From Desulfoferrobacter suflitae (GTDB lineage: Bacteria > Desulfobacterota > Syntrophobacteria > Syntrophobacterales > Syntrophobacteraceae): a DNA stretch of 64,000 nucleotides. The position numbers and the translations under genes were made by a program. The stretch's first letter is position 1. Every line of letters begins with the position of its first letter. The notes below the pieces were generated by a model. It saw only the letters and a list, made by a program, of their open reading frames with translations. It did not search any database and was not told where the DNA came from. Location of the stretch: assembly GCF_022603395.1 (NCBI RefSeq), contig NZ_JAIBKA010000002.1, positions 1 to 64,000 of the forward strand, given 5' to 3'. This document shows, in pieces, positions 44,747 to 54,531 of the stretch.

Positions 44747-45577
44747 ATGTCAAGCCGGCATCATTGGGATCCCCATGTCCAACGCTGGGCTACAGCCTTA
44801 TTATTGGCGGCCCCGGTTGTTATCGCGCTCACCATCGGCCCTTACTGGAGCTGGACCGCACTCGTGGCAGTTCTTGCCGGAATCGGACTTTGGGAATTTC
44901 AGTCAATGGTCTTCCAGAGGGGCTTGCCGTTTTGGTGGCAGGCCTTTTATGTGGCAACAGGCCTGCTGTTCCCCCTTGGAGCATCCGGTTTAGGGCCGAT
45001 AGGGCTCCATGGGGCCCTTTTCCTTGTCCTGTTTGCAGCATTTTCCACCACGCTTTTCGCCGCCCCGACTGATTCCGGCGGTATCTCGCGCGCGGCCCGA
45101 TTCGTCCTGGGTTGGCTGTATGTTCCCTATCTCTTATCTTACGTGCTGCTAATACAGCCCTTGAGCTCCGGAAATCGCTGGGTCTTTTTTGCTTTGCTGA
45201 TCACCATCGCCAACGATGCCTGTGCACTTTACTCTGGCAAGTATTTCGGGAGCCACAAACTCTACCCACAAGTCAGTCCCAACAAGACCATCGAGGGGTC
45301 ATTGGGGGGCGTGATGGGAGGGATTGTGGTCGGAACGTTGTTCGGCTCCCTGTTCCTTGGGGCGGTACCCATAAAGTGGTTGATCTTGCTGAGTTTGATT
45401 TTGGTAATCATCGGACAGATCGGCGATCTCATCGAGTCTCTGACCAAACGACTCTGCGGAGTGAAGGACGCGGGCAACATTTTGCCGGGACACGGGGGCA
45501 TTCTGGACCGACTGGACAGCCTGCTTTTCGTATTTCCGGTGGTTTGGTTTTTTTTGCATTGGATTGATTACCCATAA
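44747..45577 (+). CDS. cdsA: Phosphatidate cytidylyltransferase
   Basis: 276-residue polytopic membrane enzyme that makes CDP-diacylglycerol, precursor of all phospholipids here. The conserved end motif 'KRLCGVKDAGNILPGHGGIL' (about 238-257) followed by 'DRLDSLLF' contains the metal-binding Asp/His residues. About seven or eight membrane helices precede it. It is followed, after 137 bases, by dxr. Confidence 0.93.
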   Translation: MSSRHHWDPHVQRWATALLLAAPVVIALTIGPYWSWTALVAVLAGIGLWEFQSMVFQRGLPFWWQAFYVATGLLFPLGASGLGPIGLHGALFLVLFAAFSTTLFAAPTDSGGISRAARFVLGWLYVPYLLSYVLLIQPLSSGNRWVFFALLITIANDACALYSGKYFGSHKLYPQVSPNKTIEGSLGGVMGGIVVGTLFGSLFLGAVPIKWLILLSLILVIIGQIGDLIESLTKRLCGVKDAGNILPGHGGILDRLDSLLFVFPVVWFFLHWIDYP

Positions 45578-45714
45578 CGGTTAAAGTCGATAGTCATGAG
45601 TAGGCATGAAGCTCCACACAGAGGAGCAATTCCCTCGCATACTCTGCGCACGGTGAAGGCACTAACCCGCGTTCCGCTTGAGATGCAGCTCACTAGGAGC
45701 TGACGGTTGTTGTT

Positions 45715-46881
45715 ATGGCGAACAGAGTTCTGAGTATCCTCGGAAGCACCGGATCAATCGGTACAAACACTCTAAATGTGGTTCAACAATTTCCGGATCG
45801 CTTTCGGGTGGCGGCGTTGGCGGCAGGTCGCAATGTTTCCCTGCTGCTTGAGCAAATTAGAACCTTTCAACCTCGACTGGTAGCGGTGCTCAACCGGGAG
45901 TTGGCCGAAGAATTGTCCGGGCTTTTGGGCCCGGGTGATCCACAACCGGAAATTGTCTACGGCGCTTCGGGCTATGAACAGGTCGCCACCCTGCCCGAAG
46001 TCGATATGGTACTTTCCTCCATGGTGGGGGCGGCCGGTCTGCTGCCGACCATCGCCGCCGTCAAGGCAGGCAAGCACCTGGCGCTGGCCAACAAGGAAAC
46101 CCTGGTGATTGCCGGCCAAATTGTCATGGAATTGGCCATCCAAAACGGCATCAGCATACTTCCGGTCGACAGCGAACACAGCGCTATTTTTCAGTCGCTG
46201 CAAGGGAACCACAGGAAAAGCTTGCGCAGGATTTTGTTGACAGCCTCGGGAGGACCGTTTTTTCAAAAAAGCTTGGAGGAGCTTGCCAAGGTCACCCCGC
46301 AGGGTGCGCTCAAGCACCCCAACTGGTCCATGGGAAGAAAAATCACAATTGATTCCGCTACATTGATGAATAAAGGATTGGAGGTCATAGAGGCGCAATG
46401 GCTTTTTGGCGTTCCGACCGATCAGATTGACGTCCATATCCACCCGGAGAGTATCGTGCATTCGATGGTCGAATACATCGACGGATCGGTTATTGCCCAG
46501 TTGGGGATTCCCGATATGACCATTCCTATTGCCTATGCTCTGGCTTATCCGGAGAGATTGCCGGTGAGGAATCCACCGCTGGACCTGTTCCATTTGCAGA
46601 AGCTTTCTTTTTATCCGCCGGACACGGATAGATTCCCCTGCCTGCGCCTTGCCTATGAAGCATGTGCCCGGGGTTCCACCATGCCGGCGGTGCTCAATGC
46701 TGCCAACGAAGTGGCGGTTAACGCATTCTTGGAGGAAAAGATCGGATTCCTGGATATAGCCCGATTGATAGAAAGTGTGATGAAGCACCACCAAATTTCA
46801 GGCGAACTTGATCTCGACGCAATCCTTGCGGCGGACAAGTGGGCTCGGTTGGAAGCCGAGCGTTTAGTCAATCAGAAGTGA
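45715..46881 (+). CDS. dxr: 1-deoxy-D-xylulose 5-phosphate reductoisomerase
   Basis: 388 residues, full length. It catalyses the committed step of the MEP isoprenoid pathway with NADPH and a divalent metal. '[16 protein letters not shown]' binds NADPH at the N-terminus. '[13 protein letters not shown]' (about 122-134), '[13 protein letters not shown]' (about 145-157) and '[20 protein letters not shown]' (about 202-221) are the metal/substrate motifs. It ends ten bases before rseP. Confidence 0.96.
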   Translation: MANRVLSILGSTGSIGTNTLNVVQQFPDRFRVAALAAGRNVSLLLEQIRTFQPRLVAVLNRELAEELSGLLGPGDPQPEIVYGASGYEQVATLPEVDMVLSSMVGAAGLLPTIAAVKAGKHLALANKETLVIAGQIVMELAIQNGISILPVDSEHSAIFQSLQGNHRKSLRRILLTASGGPFFQKSLEELAKVTPQGALKHPNWSMGRKITIDSATLMNKGLEVIEAQWLFGVPTDQIDVHIHPESIVHSMVEYIDGSVIAQLGIPDMTIPIAYALAYPERLPVRNPPLDLFHLQKLSFYPPDTDRFPCLRLAYEACARGSTMPAVLNAANEVAVNAFLEEKIGFLDIARLIESVMKHHQISGELDLDAILAADKWARLEAERLVNQK

Positions 46882-46891
46882 GGGTTCCATT

Positions 46892-47977
46892 TTGCTGACA
46901 ACGATCATTGCCACCGTTGTGGTCCTCGGGATTTTAATATTTGTTCACGAACTTGGCCATTTTCTCGTAGCCAAATGGGCTGGAGTGCGGGTGCTGCGTT
47001 TTTCCCTGGGATTTGGCCCCCGAATTGTCAGCGTGACACGCGGCGAAACGGAATATTGCATATCCGCGGTTCCCCTTGGGGGTTACGTGAAGATGCTGGG
47101 AGAGGATGCCGAGGAAGAAGTCCCTGAACAAGACAAAGAGAGGAGCTTTCCCGCACAATCCGTATGGAAGCGTATCGGGATCGTGCTGGCCGGACCTTCT
47201 TCAAATCTGTTGTTTGCCATCATCATTTTTGCTCTGGTCTATGCGGTTGCAGGGATACCGCAGATGACCACCGAGATCGGTTCGGTCAATCCCGCGTCAC
47301 CGGCAGAGCAGGCGGGGCTGAGGTCGGGAGACCTGGTATTGACGATCAACGGAGAGAGCGTTTCACAATGGGACCAGCTCTCGAATATGATTCAGGAACA
47401 CGGAGAACAGCCCCTGGTGATGGAAATCCAACGGGGCGAAGAAGTTAAGGTCATCACAGTAACACCGCAGAGCCGGGAAATTAAGAATATTTTCGGGGAG
47501 TCGATCAAGCGGCCGGTGATTGGTATCTCTGCTGCGGGAAAATTCAATGTCAAGAGGGTCAATCCTCTCCTGGCCGGGTATTACAGCCTGGCCCAGACAT
47601 GGAATCTGAGCAAGCTGTTTCTGCTCACTGTGGTCAAGCTGATCGAACGGGTTGTTCCCCTGCAGACCCTTGGCGGTCCTCTGCTCATAGCCCAGATGAC
47701 AGGTCAACAGGCGCAGGAAGGAATTTTGAATCTGATCTATTTCACCGCCCTGATCAGTATCAATCTCGGCATTTTGAACCTGCTTCCGATTCCGGTTCTG
47801 GATGGTGGACATCTTTTCTTCTTTTTCATTGAAGCCATCTTGGGGCGACCCATCGACATGAAGAAGATAGAAATGGCGCAACGCATCGGCATGGTTTTCC
47901 TCATCGTGCTGATGATTTTTGTATTCTACAACGACATCATGCGCTTGATCACCGGCCAACCCAGTCCGGCGCCCTGA
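46892..47977 (+). CDS. rseP: Site-2 metalloprotease RseP
   Basis: 361 residues, a membrane-embedded zinc protease that cleaves anti-sigma factors and other transmembrane substrates. 'HELGH' at residues 19-23 and 'LPIPVLDGGHLFFF' near residue 295 are the catalytic motifs. One central PDZ domain (about 115-185, 'PAEQAGLRSGDLVLTINGE') is visible; E. coli RseP has two. A TTG start at 46892 follows a GAGGG site. It lies between dxr and tsaB, 10 and 13 bases apart. Confidence 0.93.
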   Translation: MLTTIIATVVVLGILIFVHELGHFLVAKWAGVRVLRFSLGFGPRIVSVTRGETEYCISAVPLGGYVKMLGEDAEEEVPEQDKERSFPAQSVWKRIGIVLAGPSSNLLFAIIIFALVYAVAGIPQMTTEIGSVNPASPAEQAGLRSGDLVLTINGESVSQWDQLSNMIQEHGEQPLVMEIQRGEEVKVITVTPQSREIKNIFGESIKRPVIGISAAGKFNVKRVNPLLAGYYSLAQTWNLSKLFLLTVVKLIERVVPLQTLGGPLLIAQMTGQQAQEGILNLIYFTALISINLGILNLLPIPVLDGGHLFFFFIEAILGRPIDMKKIEMAQRIGMVFLIVLMIFVFYNDIMRLITGQPSPAP

Positions 47978-47990
47978 CCAGGCGGCGCAC

Positions 47991-48701
47991 GTGAAGATTG
48001 TAGCAGTCGATACCTCGACAGCAGCCGGCAGCGTGGCTCTTTTGCAGGATGATCAGGTGGTGGCCGAGTGGTATCTGCAATCGGCGAAAACCCACAATCG
48101 ACGCCTGCTCGCGTCCCTCGATCATGTTCTGCGGCAGGCCCGTTGGACGCTGCAGGATGTGGATGGATTCGCCGTCACCACCGGCCCGGGAAGCTTTACC
48201 GGGTTACGCATCGGTTTGAGCACCGTCAAGACGCTGGCCTGGTGCCTGGCGAAAGATTTTGTGGGCATCCCTTCCCTGGATGCATTGGCTGGTGGCCTCG
48301 GGTTTGGCCACCACCCGGTATGCCCGGTGCTCGATGCCCGAAAAAAGGAAGTCTATTTCGGTCTCTACAGACCGGACGGCCAGGGACGGCAGATTCTGCA
48401 GGGAGTCTATCTGGTCGATAAGCCGGAGCACCTTGTCCGTCATGTCACCGAAAAGACCATAGTCTGCGGGGACGGTTGGCTGCTGTATAAGAATCAGTTG
48501 CTGGCGAAGCTGGGAGATCTGATCATTGAAGCTCCGCCGCCGTGCCATATGATCAGAGCCTCCCAGGTGGGATACCTGGCCATGCAGAAGCTGTCAGCGG
48601 GCAAAGGCGAGGACCCCGTTCACAGCAGCCCTCTCTATGTTCGTCCATCCGAGGCGGAAATTCACAGGAACGCCCTGCAAAAACGGATAAGGCGTGAGTG
48701 A
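47991..48701 (+). CDS. tsaB: tRNA threonylcarbamoyladenosine biosynthesis protein TsaB
   Basis: 236 residues of the ASKHA fold, a partner of TsaD in the t6A37 modification of ANN-decoding tRNAs. 'AVDTSTAAGSVAL' at the N-terminus and 'GPGSFTGLRIGLSTVKTLA' (about 63-81) are diagnostic. The start is GTG at 47991, 13 bases after rseP. Its stop is two bases from that of the converging methyltransferase. Confidence 0.93.
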   Translation: MKIVAVDTSTAAGSVALLQDDQVVAEWYLQSAKTHNRRLLASLDHVLRQARWTLQDVDGFAVTTGPGSFTGLRIGLSTVKTLAWCLAKDFVGIPSLDALAGGLGFGHHPVCPVLDARKKEVYFGLYRPDGQGRQILQGVYLVDKPEHLVRHVTEKTIVCGDGWLLYKNQLLAKLGDLIIEAPPPCHMIRASQVGYLAMQKLSAGKGEDPVHSSPLYVRPSEAEIHRNALQKRIRRE

Positions 48702-48703
48702 GT

Positions 48704-49807
48704 TCACTTGCGGCACAAGAAGTGCCAATTGAATGCGTCAAACGGCATCTCCACCACTTCCAGGTCTTTGAAGCCGGCCTTTTTGAGCATCTCTAACGCC
48801 TTTTGACGTCCCCACATCATCCCCAGGCCAGCCCCGCCATCCACCAATCCAACCGGCATGCAGTGCATGAGGCTGACGGTATACAGAAAAGGCGCCATGG
48901 GATGGTCGAGGTTTTCGGCCATATCCGTTTGTGCCGCGATATCCACCATGGAAAAGAGACCTCCATCGGCCAGGATGTGGTGTATTCCGCGCAAGGTTTC
49001 CATTGGCCGTGTCTGATCGTGAATGGAATCAAATGCGGTAACATAATCAAATCGCTGACTGAACCTTTCATGGGTTTCGAGGGTTGCTGCATCCAAGATG
49101 AGGAATTCTACGTTGGTTACCTGCCGGCGGTGAGCCCCCTCGCGAGCCATCCGGATTGCCTCCGGCGACAGGTCCAGGGCGAGGAAACGGCTGTTGGGAA
49201 ATGCTTGAGCCATCAGCAGCACGGCCACGCCTTCCGCACACCCCACATCGCACACATGGATGCCCCGTTTGAGACGTTCGACAAGCTTTCCCTCGTCCAC
49301 GGAAGGGAGGAACTGGTCTACAAGTATTTTGCGATGCTTGGCGTCGGCCAGTTCGGACATGAAGGATTGAAACTTCGGGTAATGATGATAGTCGATCCCC
49401 TGCCCCGTGTGAAACCCCTGGAATACCTCTTCCATTGCGCACAGCGTGAGGAGAGGAATTTCCTGAGTATACACCCCGAGGTTGGAATTTCCCGCGCGCC
49501 GAGTGATATAATCAGCATGTTCTTTGGGCAAAAAAAATCGGTGCTCACCGTCGGCTGAATGGGAAATTTCAATGATCCCTGCAGTTACCATGACGCCCAT
49601 CCATTCCTGGAGGTATCGAGGATTCAGCCCGGATTCTCGCGCTATGGCGGTAATGGGCTGCGGCGTGTCGAAGGTGTCCAAGACATCATAAAGTCCGGTT
49701 CTGTAGCCTATGGCCATAGCCAGATTGATTGCGCCGTAGTTCAAGACCTCAACCATCTTTTCCGAAAAAGCTCTCCCTTTCAATTTCAAATAACCCCCAT
49801 CCTTCAT
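48704..49807 (-). CDS. Class I SAM-dependent methyltransferase with winged-helix N-terminus
   Basis: 367 residues. Residues about 20-110 look like the dimerisation/winged-helix part of plant-like O-methyltransferases ('QPITAIARESGLNPRYLQE'). The Rossmann methyltransferase domain follows: 'VCDVGCAEGVAVLLMAQAF' (about 186-204), 'FLALDLSPEAI' and 'YVTAFDSIHDQ' (about 256-266). Small molecules such as phenols or polyketide-like compounds are usual substrates; none can be named. The ATG at 49807 is not well supported by a ribosome site; a start about 17 codons further in is possible. Confidence 0.8.
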   Translation of the reverse strand: MKDGGYLKLKGRAFSEKMVEVLNYGAINLAMAIGYRTGLYDVLDTFDTPQPITAIARESGLNPRYLQEWMGVMVTAGIIEISHSADGEHRFFLPKEHADYITRRAGNSNLGVYTQEIPLLTLCAMEEVFQGFHTGQGIDYHHYPKFQSFMSELADAKHRKILVDQFLPSVDEGKLVERLKRGIHVCDVGCAEGVAVLLMAQAFPNSRFLALDLSPEAIRMAREGAHRRQVTNVEFLILDAATLETHERFSQRFDYVTAFDSIHDQTRPMETLRGIHHILADGGLFSMVDIAAQTDMAENLDHPMAPFLYTVSLMHCMPVGLVDGGAGLGMMWGRQKALEMLKKAGFKDLEVVEMPFDAFNWHFLCRK

Positions 49808-49938
49808 TTAAGCTTGTCACGATCCTGTGCCACGACGAAGCAGAAACGTTTGCGCCGGGCCATTCATTCATCGCATCGCATCTTCAGCCGCGGTGTTGAG
49901 TGCGCATTACCCGACGCAATCATCATGCAAAATCAACA

Positions 49939-50109
49939 CTAATGCCGCCTGCTGTTTTTTTGTCTTGCACTTTTTTTTGTTTGCTGCGGCGCCTTATTTT
50001 CATGCGGTGCCGCAGCACTCTCGTCCGACCCCTTTTCGATTCTCTTTATCTGCACATAGATGGCGAGTGCGGTCACAGCAGCCGCAGCCACATAGAATAT
50101 CCAATGCAT
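49939..50109 (-). CDS. Small single-pass membrane protein
   Basis: 56 residues. One hydrophobic helix at about residues 4-20, then a basic, Ala/Gln-rich tail of about 35 residues ending 'ARQKNSRRH'. GGGAGGG lies six bases before the ATG at 50109, which strongly supports this start. No relatives are recognised. It lies between the methyltransferase and DUF1848 genes in a region otherwise without clear context. It may be a membrane-anchored adaptor or an uncharacterised small protein. Confidence 0.6.
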   Translation of the reverse strand: MHWIFYVAAAAVTALAIYVQIKRIEKGSDESAAAPHENKAPQQTKKSARQKNSRRH

Positions 50110-50180
50110 TCTAAACCCTCCCAATTGAGTCACGCCTGTGTCATAATTGAGCACATCTTACTATAGTTGACGGTTTGGTT

Positions 50181-50192
50181 TGAAGCGCTTCA
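50181..50192. promoter_or_regulatory. 12-bp perfect palindrome, possible LacI-type operator
   Basis: TGAAGCGCTTCA is fully palindromic and lies between the small membrane gene (minus) and the DUF1848 gene (plus). It resembles the shape of LacI/GalR-family sites with a central CG. No such regulator is in the window, so the role is only a suggestion. Confidence 0.25.
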
Positions 50193-50270
50193 CCAAAAAA
50201 ACCGGGTTGCTTAGAGAACAGTCATGCATCCAAACGGTTACCCCAGCGGAAGAATTCGAAGGTTTTCGGC

Positions 50271-51161
50271 GTGATCATCAGTGCCAGCCGCCGCACAGAC
50301 ATCCCTGCGTTTTATGCCAGGTGGTTCATGAACCGCATACGCGCGGGCTATTGCACTGTACCGAATCCCTTCAACCCCAGGCAGGTCTCGCGCGTATCCC
50401 TGGCGACCGGCGACGTTGAAGCCGTTGTATTTTGGAGCCGCAATCCCCATCCCATGATTCCCTTTCTGGACGAGTTGGACACATGCGGCTACCGCTATAT
50501 TTTTTACTTCACCATATTAAACAACCCGCGTCTGCTGGATGCAAACACTCCCGCCATCGAAAATTCTGTACGAACTTTCCGTGAATTGAGTGATCGTTTG
50601 GGTCCGAGTCGAGTCATCTGGCGCTATGATCCCATCGTGTTGAGCAATGTGACCGACCTCCAATTCCATCGTCGCAATTTTGCATCCATAGCCCGCTCCC
50701 TTAGAGGCTACACCAACCGATGCATCATCAGTCCGGTTCACATCTATCGAAAGTCGCTTCAAAGGCTGCGTGCGCTGACCGAACAAGGGCTAGCCATTGA
50801 TGGGGAAGACGCCTCAAAGATTGCCGTGCTGCTGCCGTTTCTAGCGGACACGGCAGGACAGACCGAGATGGAACTATTCAGCTGTGCCCAGGCAACCGAT
50901 TTTTCAGACTGCCGGATCAAAGCCGGAAAATGCATCGATGCCGACTACCTATCGGAGGTCTTCCGGGTGGATATGAAAACTGAAAAAGACCGGTATCAAA
51001 GAAAATACTGTGGATGCGACGTGAGCAAAGATATTGGCATGTACGATTCCTGTCTGTTTGACTGCCGCTACTGTTATGCAACCAGCAGCCATGAGCGCGC
51101 CCGAAAAAACTACCTGCAACATGATGCCCATTCCCCTTCGTTGCTTGGCTGCGCCTGCTGA
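50271..51161 (+). CDS. DUF1848-family protein (possible radical SAM-like)
   Basis: 296 residues. It starts 'MIISASRRTDIPAFYARWFM', the standard DUF1848 N-terminus, and includes 'VFWSRNPHPMIPFLDEL' and 'VIWRYDPIVLSNV'. The C-terminus has clustered cysteines ('YCGCDVSKDIGMYDSC' and 'CRYCYAT'), which could bind an Fe-S cluster. The family function is not established; similarity to radical SAM enzymes has been proposed for related proteins. The start is GTG at 50271 with a weak AAGG site. A YkgJ-type cysteine protein is encoded 126 bases downstream in the same direction. Confidence 0.82.
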   Translation: MIISASRRTDIPAFYARWFMNRIRAGYCTVPNPFNPRQVSRVSLATGDVEAVVFWSRNPHPMIPFLDELDTCGYRYIFYFTILNNPRLLDANTPAIENSVRTFRELSDRLGPSRVIWRYDPIVLSNVTDLQFHRRNFASIARSLRGYTNRCIISPVHIYRKSLQRLRALTEQGLAIDGEDASKIAVLLPFLADTAGQTEMELFSCAQATDFSDCRIKAGKCIDADYLSEVFRVDMKTEKDRYQRKYCGCDVSKDIGMYDSCLFDCRYCYATSSHERARKNYLQHDAHSPSLLGCAC

Positions 51162-51287
51162 TGATGTTGTTGACCCGGTTCCCGGGCTTGACACCTGCCG
51201 CTGCGCAAGCGACCATTTACATTCAGGACGGCAGGCTCGTGTAACCGTTGTTGGATGATTAATGAGATGAAAATCAAGGGGCCATCG

Positions 51288-51944
51288 ATGCTGCAGGTAG
51301 AAATGGGAAAATTGCGCCGTGCGATCTTGGATTCCCCTGCCCTGGTGAGGCCTGGCTGCCATCTCGCACCCATGCACAAAGTTCTGCACCATCCAATGTT
51401 TCCCCTGACATTTCTGCTTCGCAACGTGATGATTCTAGAGACGGAAGCTCACTGGCAGAGCATGCCGCCGCATCAGAAACGCGCGGCGCTGCTCAGCATT
51501 GTGACGGAAAGGTGCGGCGTTTTTAGTGAGGTACACGAGTGGCTCGACCTGCACCGCAAACTACCTGCGATTAAGGTGGTCCCACCTGACGCATTTCACG
51601 CCCTGCCGCATGATACCGGCTATTGCACTCACTGCGGAGGCTGCTGCGAGATCGCAAGCGGTTTGGCGGATTTTCCCGCCGGCACCGAAATTCCCCCGGC
51701 CTGGAAAAGGCTTTTCGCGGATGGACTGGGAGCCAACCACAGGTTCTGTGCCTTCCTGTGGGAAGCGAACGGCCAGGGCTTGAGCATCTGTTCGATTCAC
51801 GCATGGCGCCCCAACCCCTGCCGAACATTCGCCGTCGACGAATGCCGGAATTTGATGGAGGATGTCGATTTTTGCACCCTCCTTGATCCGTCCCGGCTGA
51901 TAGAAACCTGCCGACGCTTATGTGTTCTGCTGAATGGCCGATAA
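51288..51944 (+). CDS. YkgJ-type cysteine-cluster (CxxCxxCC) protein
   Basis: 218 residues. The defining 'CTHCGGCCE' motif lies around residue 120, with further cysteines in 'FCAFLWEANGQGLSICSIH' and 'NPCRTFAVDEC'. Such proteins bind zinc or an Fe-S cluster and often act in Fe-S handling or flagellin-lysine methylation; no specific function is assigned here. The start at 51288 has an AAGGGG site six bases upstream; an ATG at 51255 is possible. Its end overlaps the converging Tim44-like gene by 27 bases. Confidence 0.7.
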   Translation: MLQVEMGKLRRAILDSPALVRPGCHLAPMHKVLHHPMFPLTFLLRNVMILETEAHWQSMPPHQKRAALLSIVTERCGVFSEVHEWLDLHRKLPAIKVVPPDAFHALPHDTGYCTHCGGCCEIASGLADFPAGTEIPPAWKRLFADGLGANHRFCAFLWEANGQGLSICSIHAWRPNPCRTFAVDECRNLMEDVDFCTLLDPSRLIETCRRLCVLLNGR

Positions 51945-52943
51945 CCGCCAGTCGGAATCAGACCCGATATCACGGCAAAAAGTCCAGAATTCTTCGAACC
52001 TGACCGGGTTCAGGCGATCACCCTCGACCACTTGGCCCGTTTTATCGTCCACAGTGTAGTCTAAAAGGTTGGCGGTAAACCACACCGTGATGTACTCTTT
52101 GCCGCTCTCCTGCCATATTTCAGCCAGCTCCACTTTGCGCACGGCAATGTTTTCCAGCCGGTTGATCCTCCCCTGCTGTTTCATCACGCTGAACTCATCA
52201 CGGAGGGAATCTCGCATCTCATCGGTCAGCATGTGTTCAATGCCTTGCAGGTCTCGGTTCATCCACGCGGCCTGAATACGGAAAAACATATCCTGGGCCA
52301 ATTCCTTGAAACCCTCTTCGGTGAAGGAAGGGTCGAACTGGCGAATCTGACCAAGGCCGGTCTCCAGTTCCGTCGTGCTGCCCGAAGCTGCGGAATATTG
52401 TCCTCGGTGCGAAGGTTCAATACGCCGGGAAGGAGGGGCCGATCCTTGCGTGCGGTCGACAGGAACACCCGCTCCACCATAATAGCTGGCGGATGCGGAA
52501 CTGCGTGCTCGACGCGACTTAAAAAACCTCATCAGAAGGTAAAGCAGCAAACCAATGAGCAGTAGATCCAGCATGCCGATACCGCCTCCCCCGGCACCTC
52601 CTGAAGAAGCATGACCGCTGCCGCCAAACAGCATGCTGCCAAGAAATCCACCGGCCAGGCCACCCAACAGTCCCTGAGTGAACGGGCTGCGACTCCAACC
52701 GCCTGAAAATGGGGATGCGGCGGCTTGAGGATTGCTCGTGGCACCTGGTCGCGCAACATTAGGGGAATTGTATGCCGGGTTGGATGGAGACCGTGGAGTT
52801 GACAAGGATCGGCTGCCGCGGCTGCCGAACGAGCGGCCGCCTCCGGCCCGGGCCCAGGCACTCGTTTCATAGACGAGTGCTACACCAAAAAAGAAAATGA
52901 AAGCAAACACCACGGTCCAACGCCAAAGCTTTCTATCCTGCAT
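51918..52943 (-). CDS. Tim44-like domain membrane protein
   Basis: 341 residues. A hydrophobic segment at about 8-30 is followed by a Ser/Gly/Pro-rich, low-complexity region ('GGGRSFGSRGSRSLSTPRSP', about 34-53), a second membrane segment (about 122-142, 'GMLDLLLIGLLLYLLMRFF') and a C-terminal Tim44-like domain (about 200-335). Tim44-like domains in bacteria are associated with membrane or protein-handling functions but are not well defined. GAGAGGAT precedes the ATG at 52943. It converges with the YkgJ-type gene. Confidence 0.75.
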   Translation of the reverse strand: MQDRKLWRWTVVFAFIFFFGVALVYETSAWARAGGGRSFGSRGSRSLSTPRSPSNPAYNSPNVARPGATSNPQAAASPFSGGWSRSPFTQGLLGGLAGGFLGSMLFGGSGHASSGGAGGGGIGMLDLLLIGLLLYLLMRFFKSRRARSSASASYYGGAGVPVDRTQGSAPPSRRIEPSHRGQYSAASGSTTELETGLGQIRQFDPSFTEEGFKELAQDMFFRIQAAWMNRDLQGIEHMLTDEMRDSLRDEFSVMKQQGRINRLENIAVRKVELAEIWQESGKEYITVWFTANLLDYTVDDKTGQVVEGDRLNPVRFEEFWTFCRDIGSDSDWRLSAIQQNT

Positions 52944-53202
52944 CGTTCAACTATCCTCTCTGATTCATTTCTGCAAAGCTGTTAAGGGCTGCGATAAAAC
53001 GTGAAGCTGCACGGGTCAATTTTCACTGGGACTATTAACAAACGGGTCCCACGAAGGCAACATAAACCGGTAGTTCTCCATGCCAATGTGGCCGGCGCAC
53101 CTGGATCACCATGCTGCCTTGTTGACAATTTCCCTATTACTTGCTCTTTTAGGATCGCAAATCATCCCTGGCTGACTAACGTTTTGCTGGAAAGATAATG
53201 GT

Positions 53203-54531
53203 ATGACCCTGATAGCCATCGTAGGCCGACCCAACGTGGGCAAATCAACCTTGTTCAACCGCATCCGTCGCAGACGGCAGGCACTGGTGGACGATGTTCC
53301 GGGCGTCACGCGCGACCGCAATTACGCACAGGTGACGTGGGAAGGGAAGCCTTTCACCATCATTGACACGGCCGGTTTTGTAAGCCATGAATTCAAAGAT
53401 CTTGATGAACAGACCAGAGAGCAGATCCGTCTTGCCGTAGATGAGGCGGATCTCATCCTGTTTATTGCCGACGGCAAAACGGGTTTGCATCCGGAAGATA
53501 AAGCACTGGTGAATCTCCTGCGGCGGACTTCCAAACCCGTGTACTACGCGGTAAACAAAATAGACGGCCCTGGACAAGAGCAGAACATTTCCGAGTTTTT
53601 TGAGCTCGGCCTGGACAAGCTTCACCCCATCAGCGCGGCTCATGGGTTCGGCATGGGGGAACTCATGAGCGATCTGCTGGAGAGTATCCGCACAACGGAG
53701 ATGACCGAGGTCGAACAGCCCAACGAGATTCGTGTTGCCATTGTAGGCCGTCCTAATGTCGGGAAATCGACCCTCACCAATCGCATCCTGGGGGCGCCTC
53801 GTGTTATCGTAGATGCGATCCCCGGCACCACGCGAGACGCCATCGATTCCCCCTTTGAACACGCTGGACAACGCTATGTGCTGATCGATACGGCGGGGAT
53901 TCGGCGTAAAGGCAGAACCAGGGAGAAACTGGAAAAAATCAGCGTTATAAAGGCATTGCAGAGTATAGATCGGAGCCATGTAGCGGTCCTTTTGACGGAC
54001 GCCGGTGAAGGCATTACCGATCAGGATTTGCATATTGCGGGCTATGTTCAGGAACGTTCCCGCGCGTGTGTCATCGGCATCAACAAGTGGGATGCAATCG
54101 ATACCGACCCCAGACGAACCAAGCTGTTTATGGAAGGAGTTCAAGAGCGGTTCAAGTTTCTACCATTCGCACCGATACTGACTATTTCCGCGTTGACGGG
54201 CAAACGCGTGGCCAGGGTCATACCCACCGTATTTGAGGTTTTTCAACAATACAATCAACGTATTACCACCGGTCATGTGAACCGCGCACTGGAGCAGGCA
54301 CTGGAGCGCCACGAACCACCGCAGGTTGCGGGAAGACCTCTCAAGTTCTATTATGCCACCCAGACTTCGGTCAGACCCCCTACCTTCGTCTTATTTTGCA
54401 ACCGTCCGGAATCCATTCATTTTTCGTATGAGCGCTACCTCACCAACCAGTTTAGAGAAGCATTCGGCCTTACCAAGACCCCGATTCGCCTCGTATTTCG
54501 CGGACGTCAAAAGGGGGAGCGGCAACGGTGA
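53203..54531 (+). CDS. der: GTPase Der (EngA)
   Basis: 442 residues with two tandem GTPase domains, needed for 50S ribosome assembly. First P-loop 'GRPNVGKSTLFNR' near residue 8 with 'DTAGF'; second 'GRPNVGKSTLTNR' near residue 180 with 'DTAGIRRKGR'. The C-terminal KH-like domain ('LKFYYATQTSVRPPTFVLF', about 378-396) is intact. The downstream gene starts four bases before its stop, so the two are coupled. Confidence 0.95.
   Translation: MTLIAIVGRPNVGKSTLFNRIRRRRQALVDDVPGVTRDRNYAQVTWEGKPFTIIDTAGFVSHEFKDLDEQTREQIRLAVDEADLILFIADGKTGLHPEDKALVNLLRRTSKPVYYAVNKIDGPGQEQNISEFFELGLDKLHPISAAHGFGMGELMSDLLESIRTTEMTEVEQPNEIRVAIVGRPNVGKSTLTNRILGAPRVIVDAIPGTTRDAIDSPFEHAGQRYVLIDTAGIRRKGRTREKLEKISVIKALQSIDRSHVAVLLTDAGEGITDQDLHIAGYVQERSRACVIGINKWDAIDTDPRRTKLFMEGVQERFKFLPFAPILTISALTGKRVARVIPTVFEVFQQYNQRITTGHVNRALEQALERHEPPQVAGRPLKFYYATQTSVRPPTFVLFCNRPESIHFSYERYLTNQFREAFGLTKTPIRLVFRGRQKGERQR

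Noticed and set aside
48704-49807. Specific O-methyltransferase name for the methyltransferase
   Set aside because: The sequence supports only the class I fold and an N-terminal winged-helix; the substrate cannot be judged.
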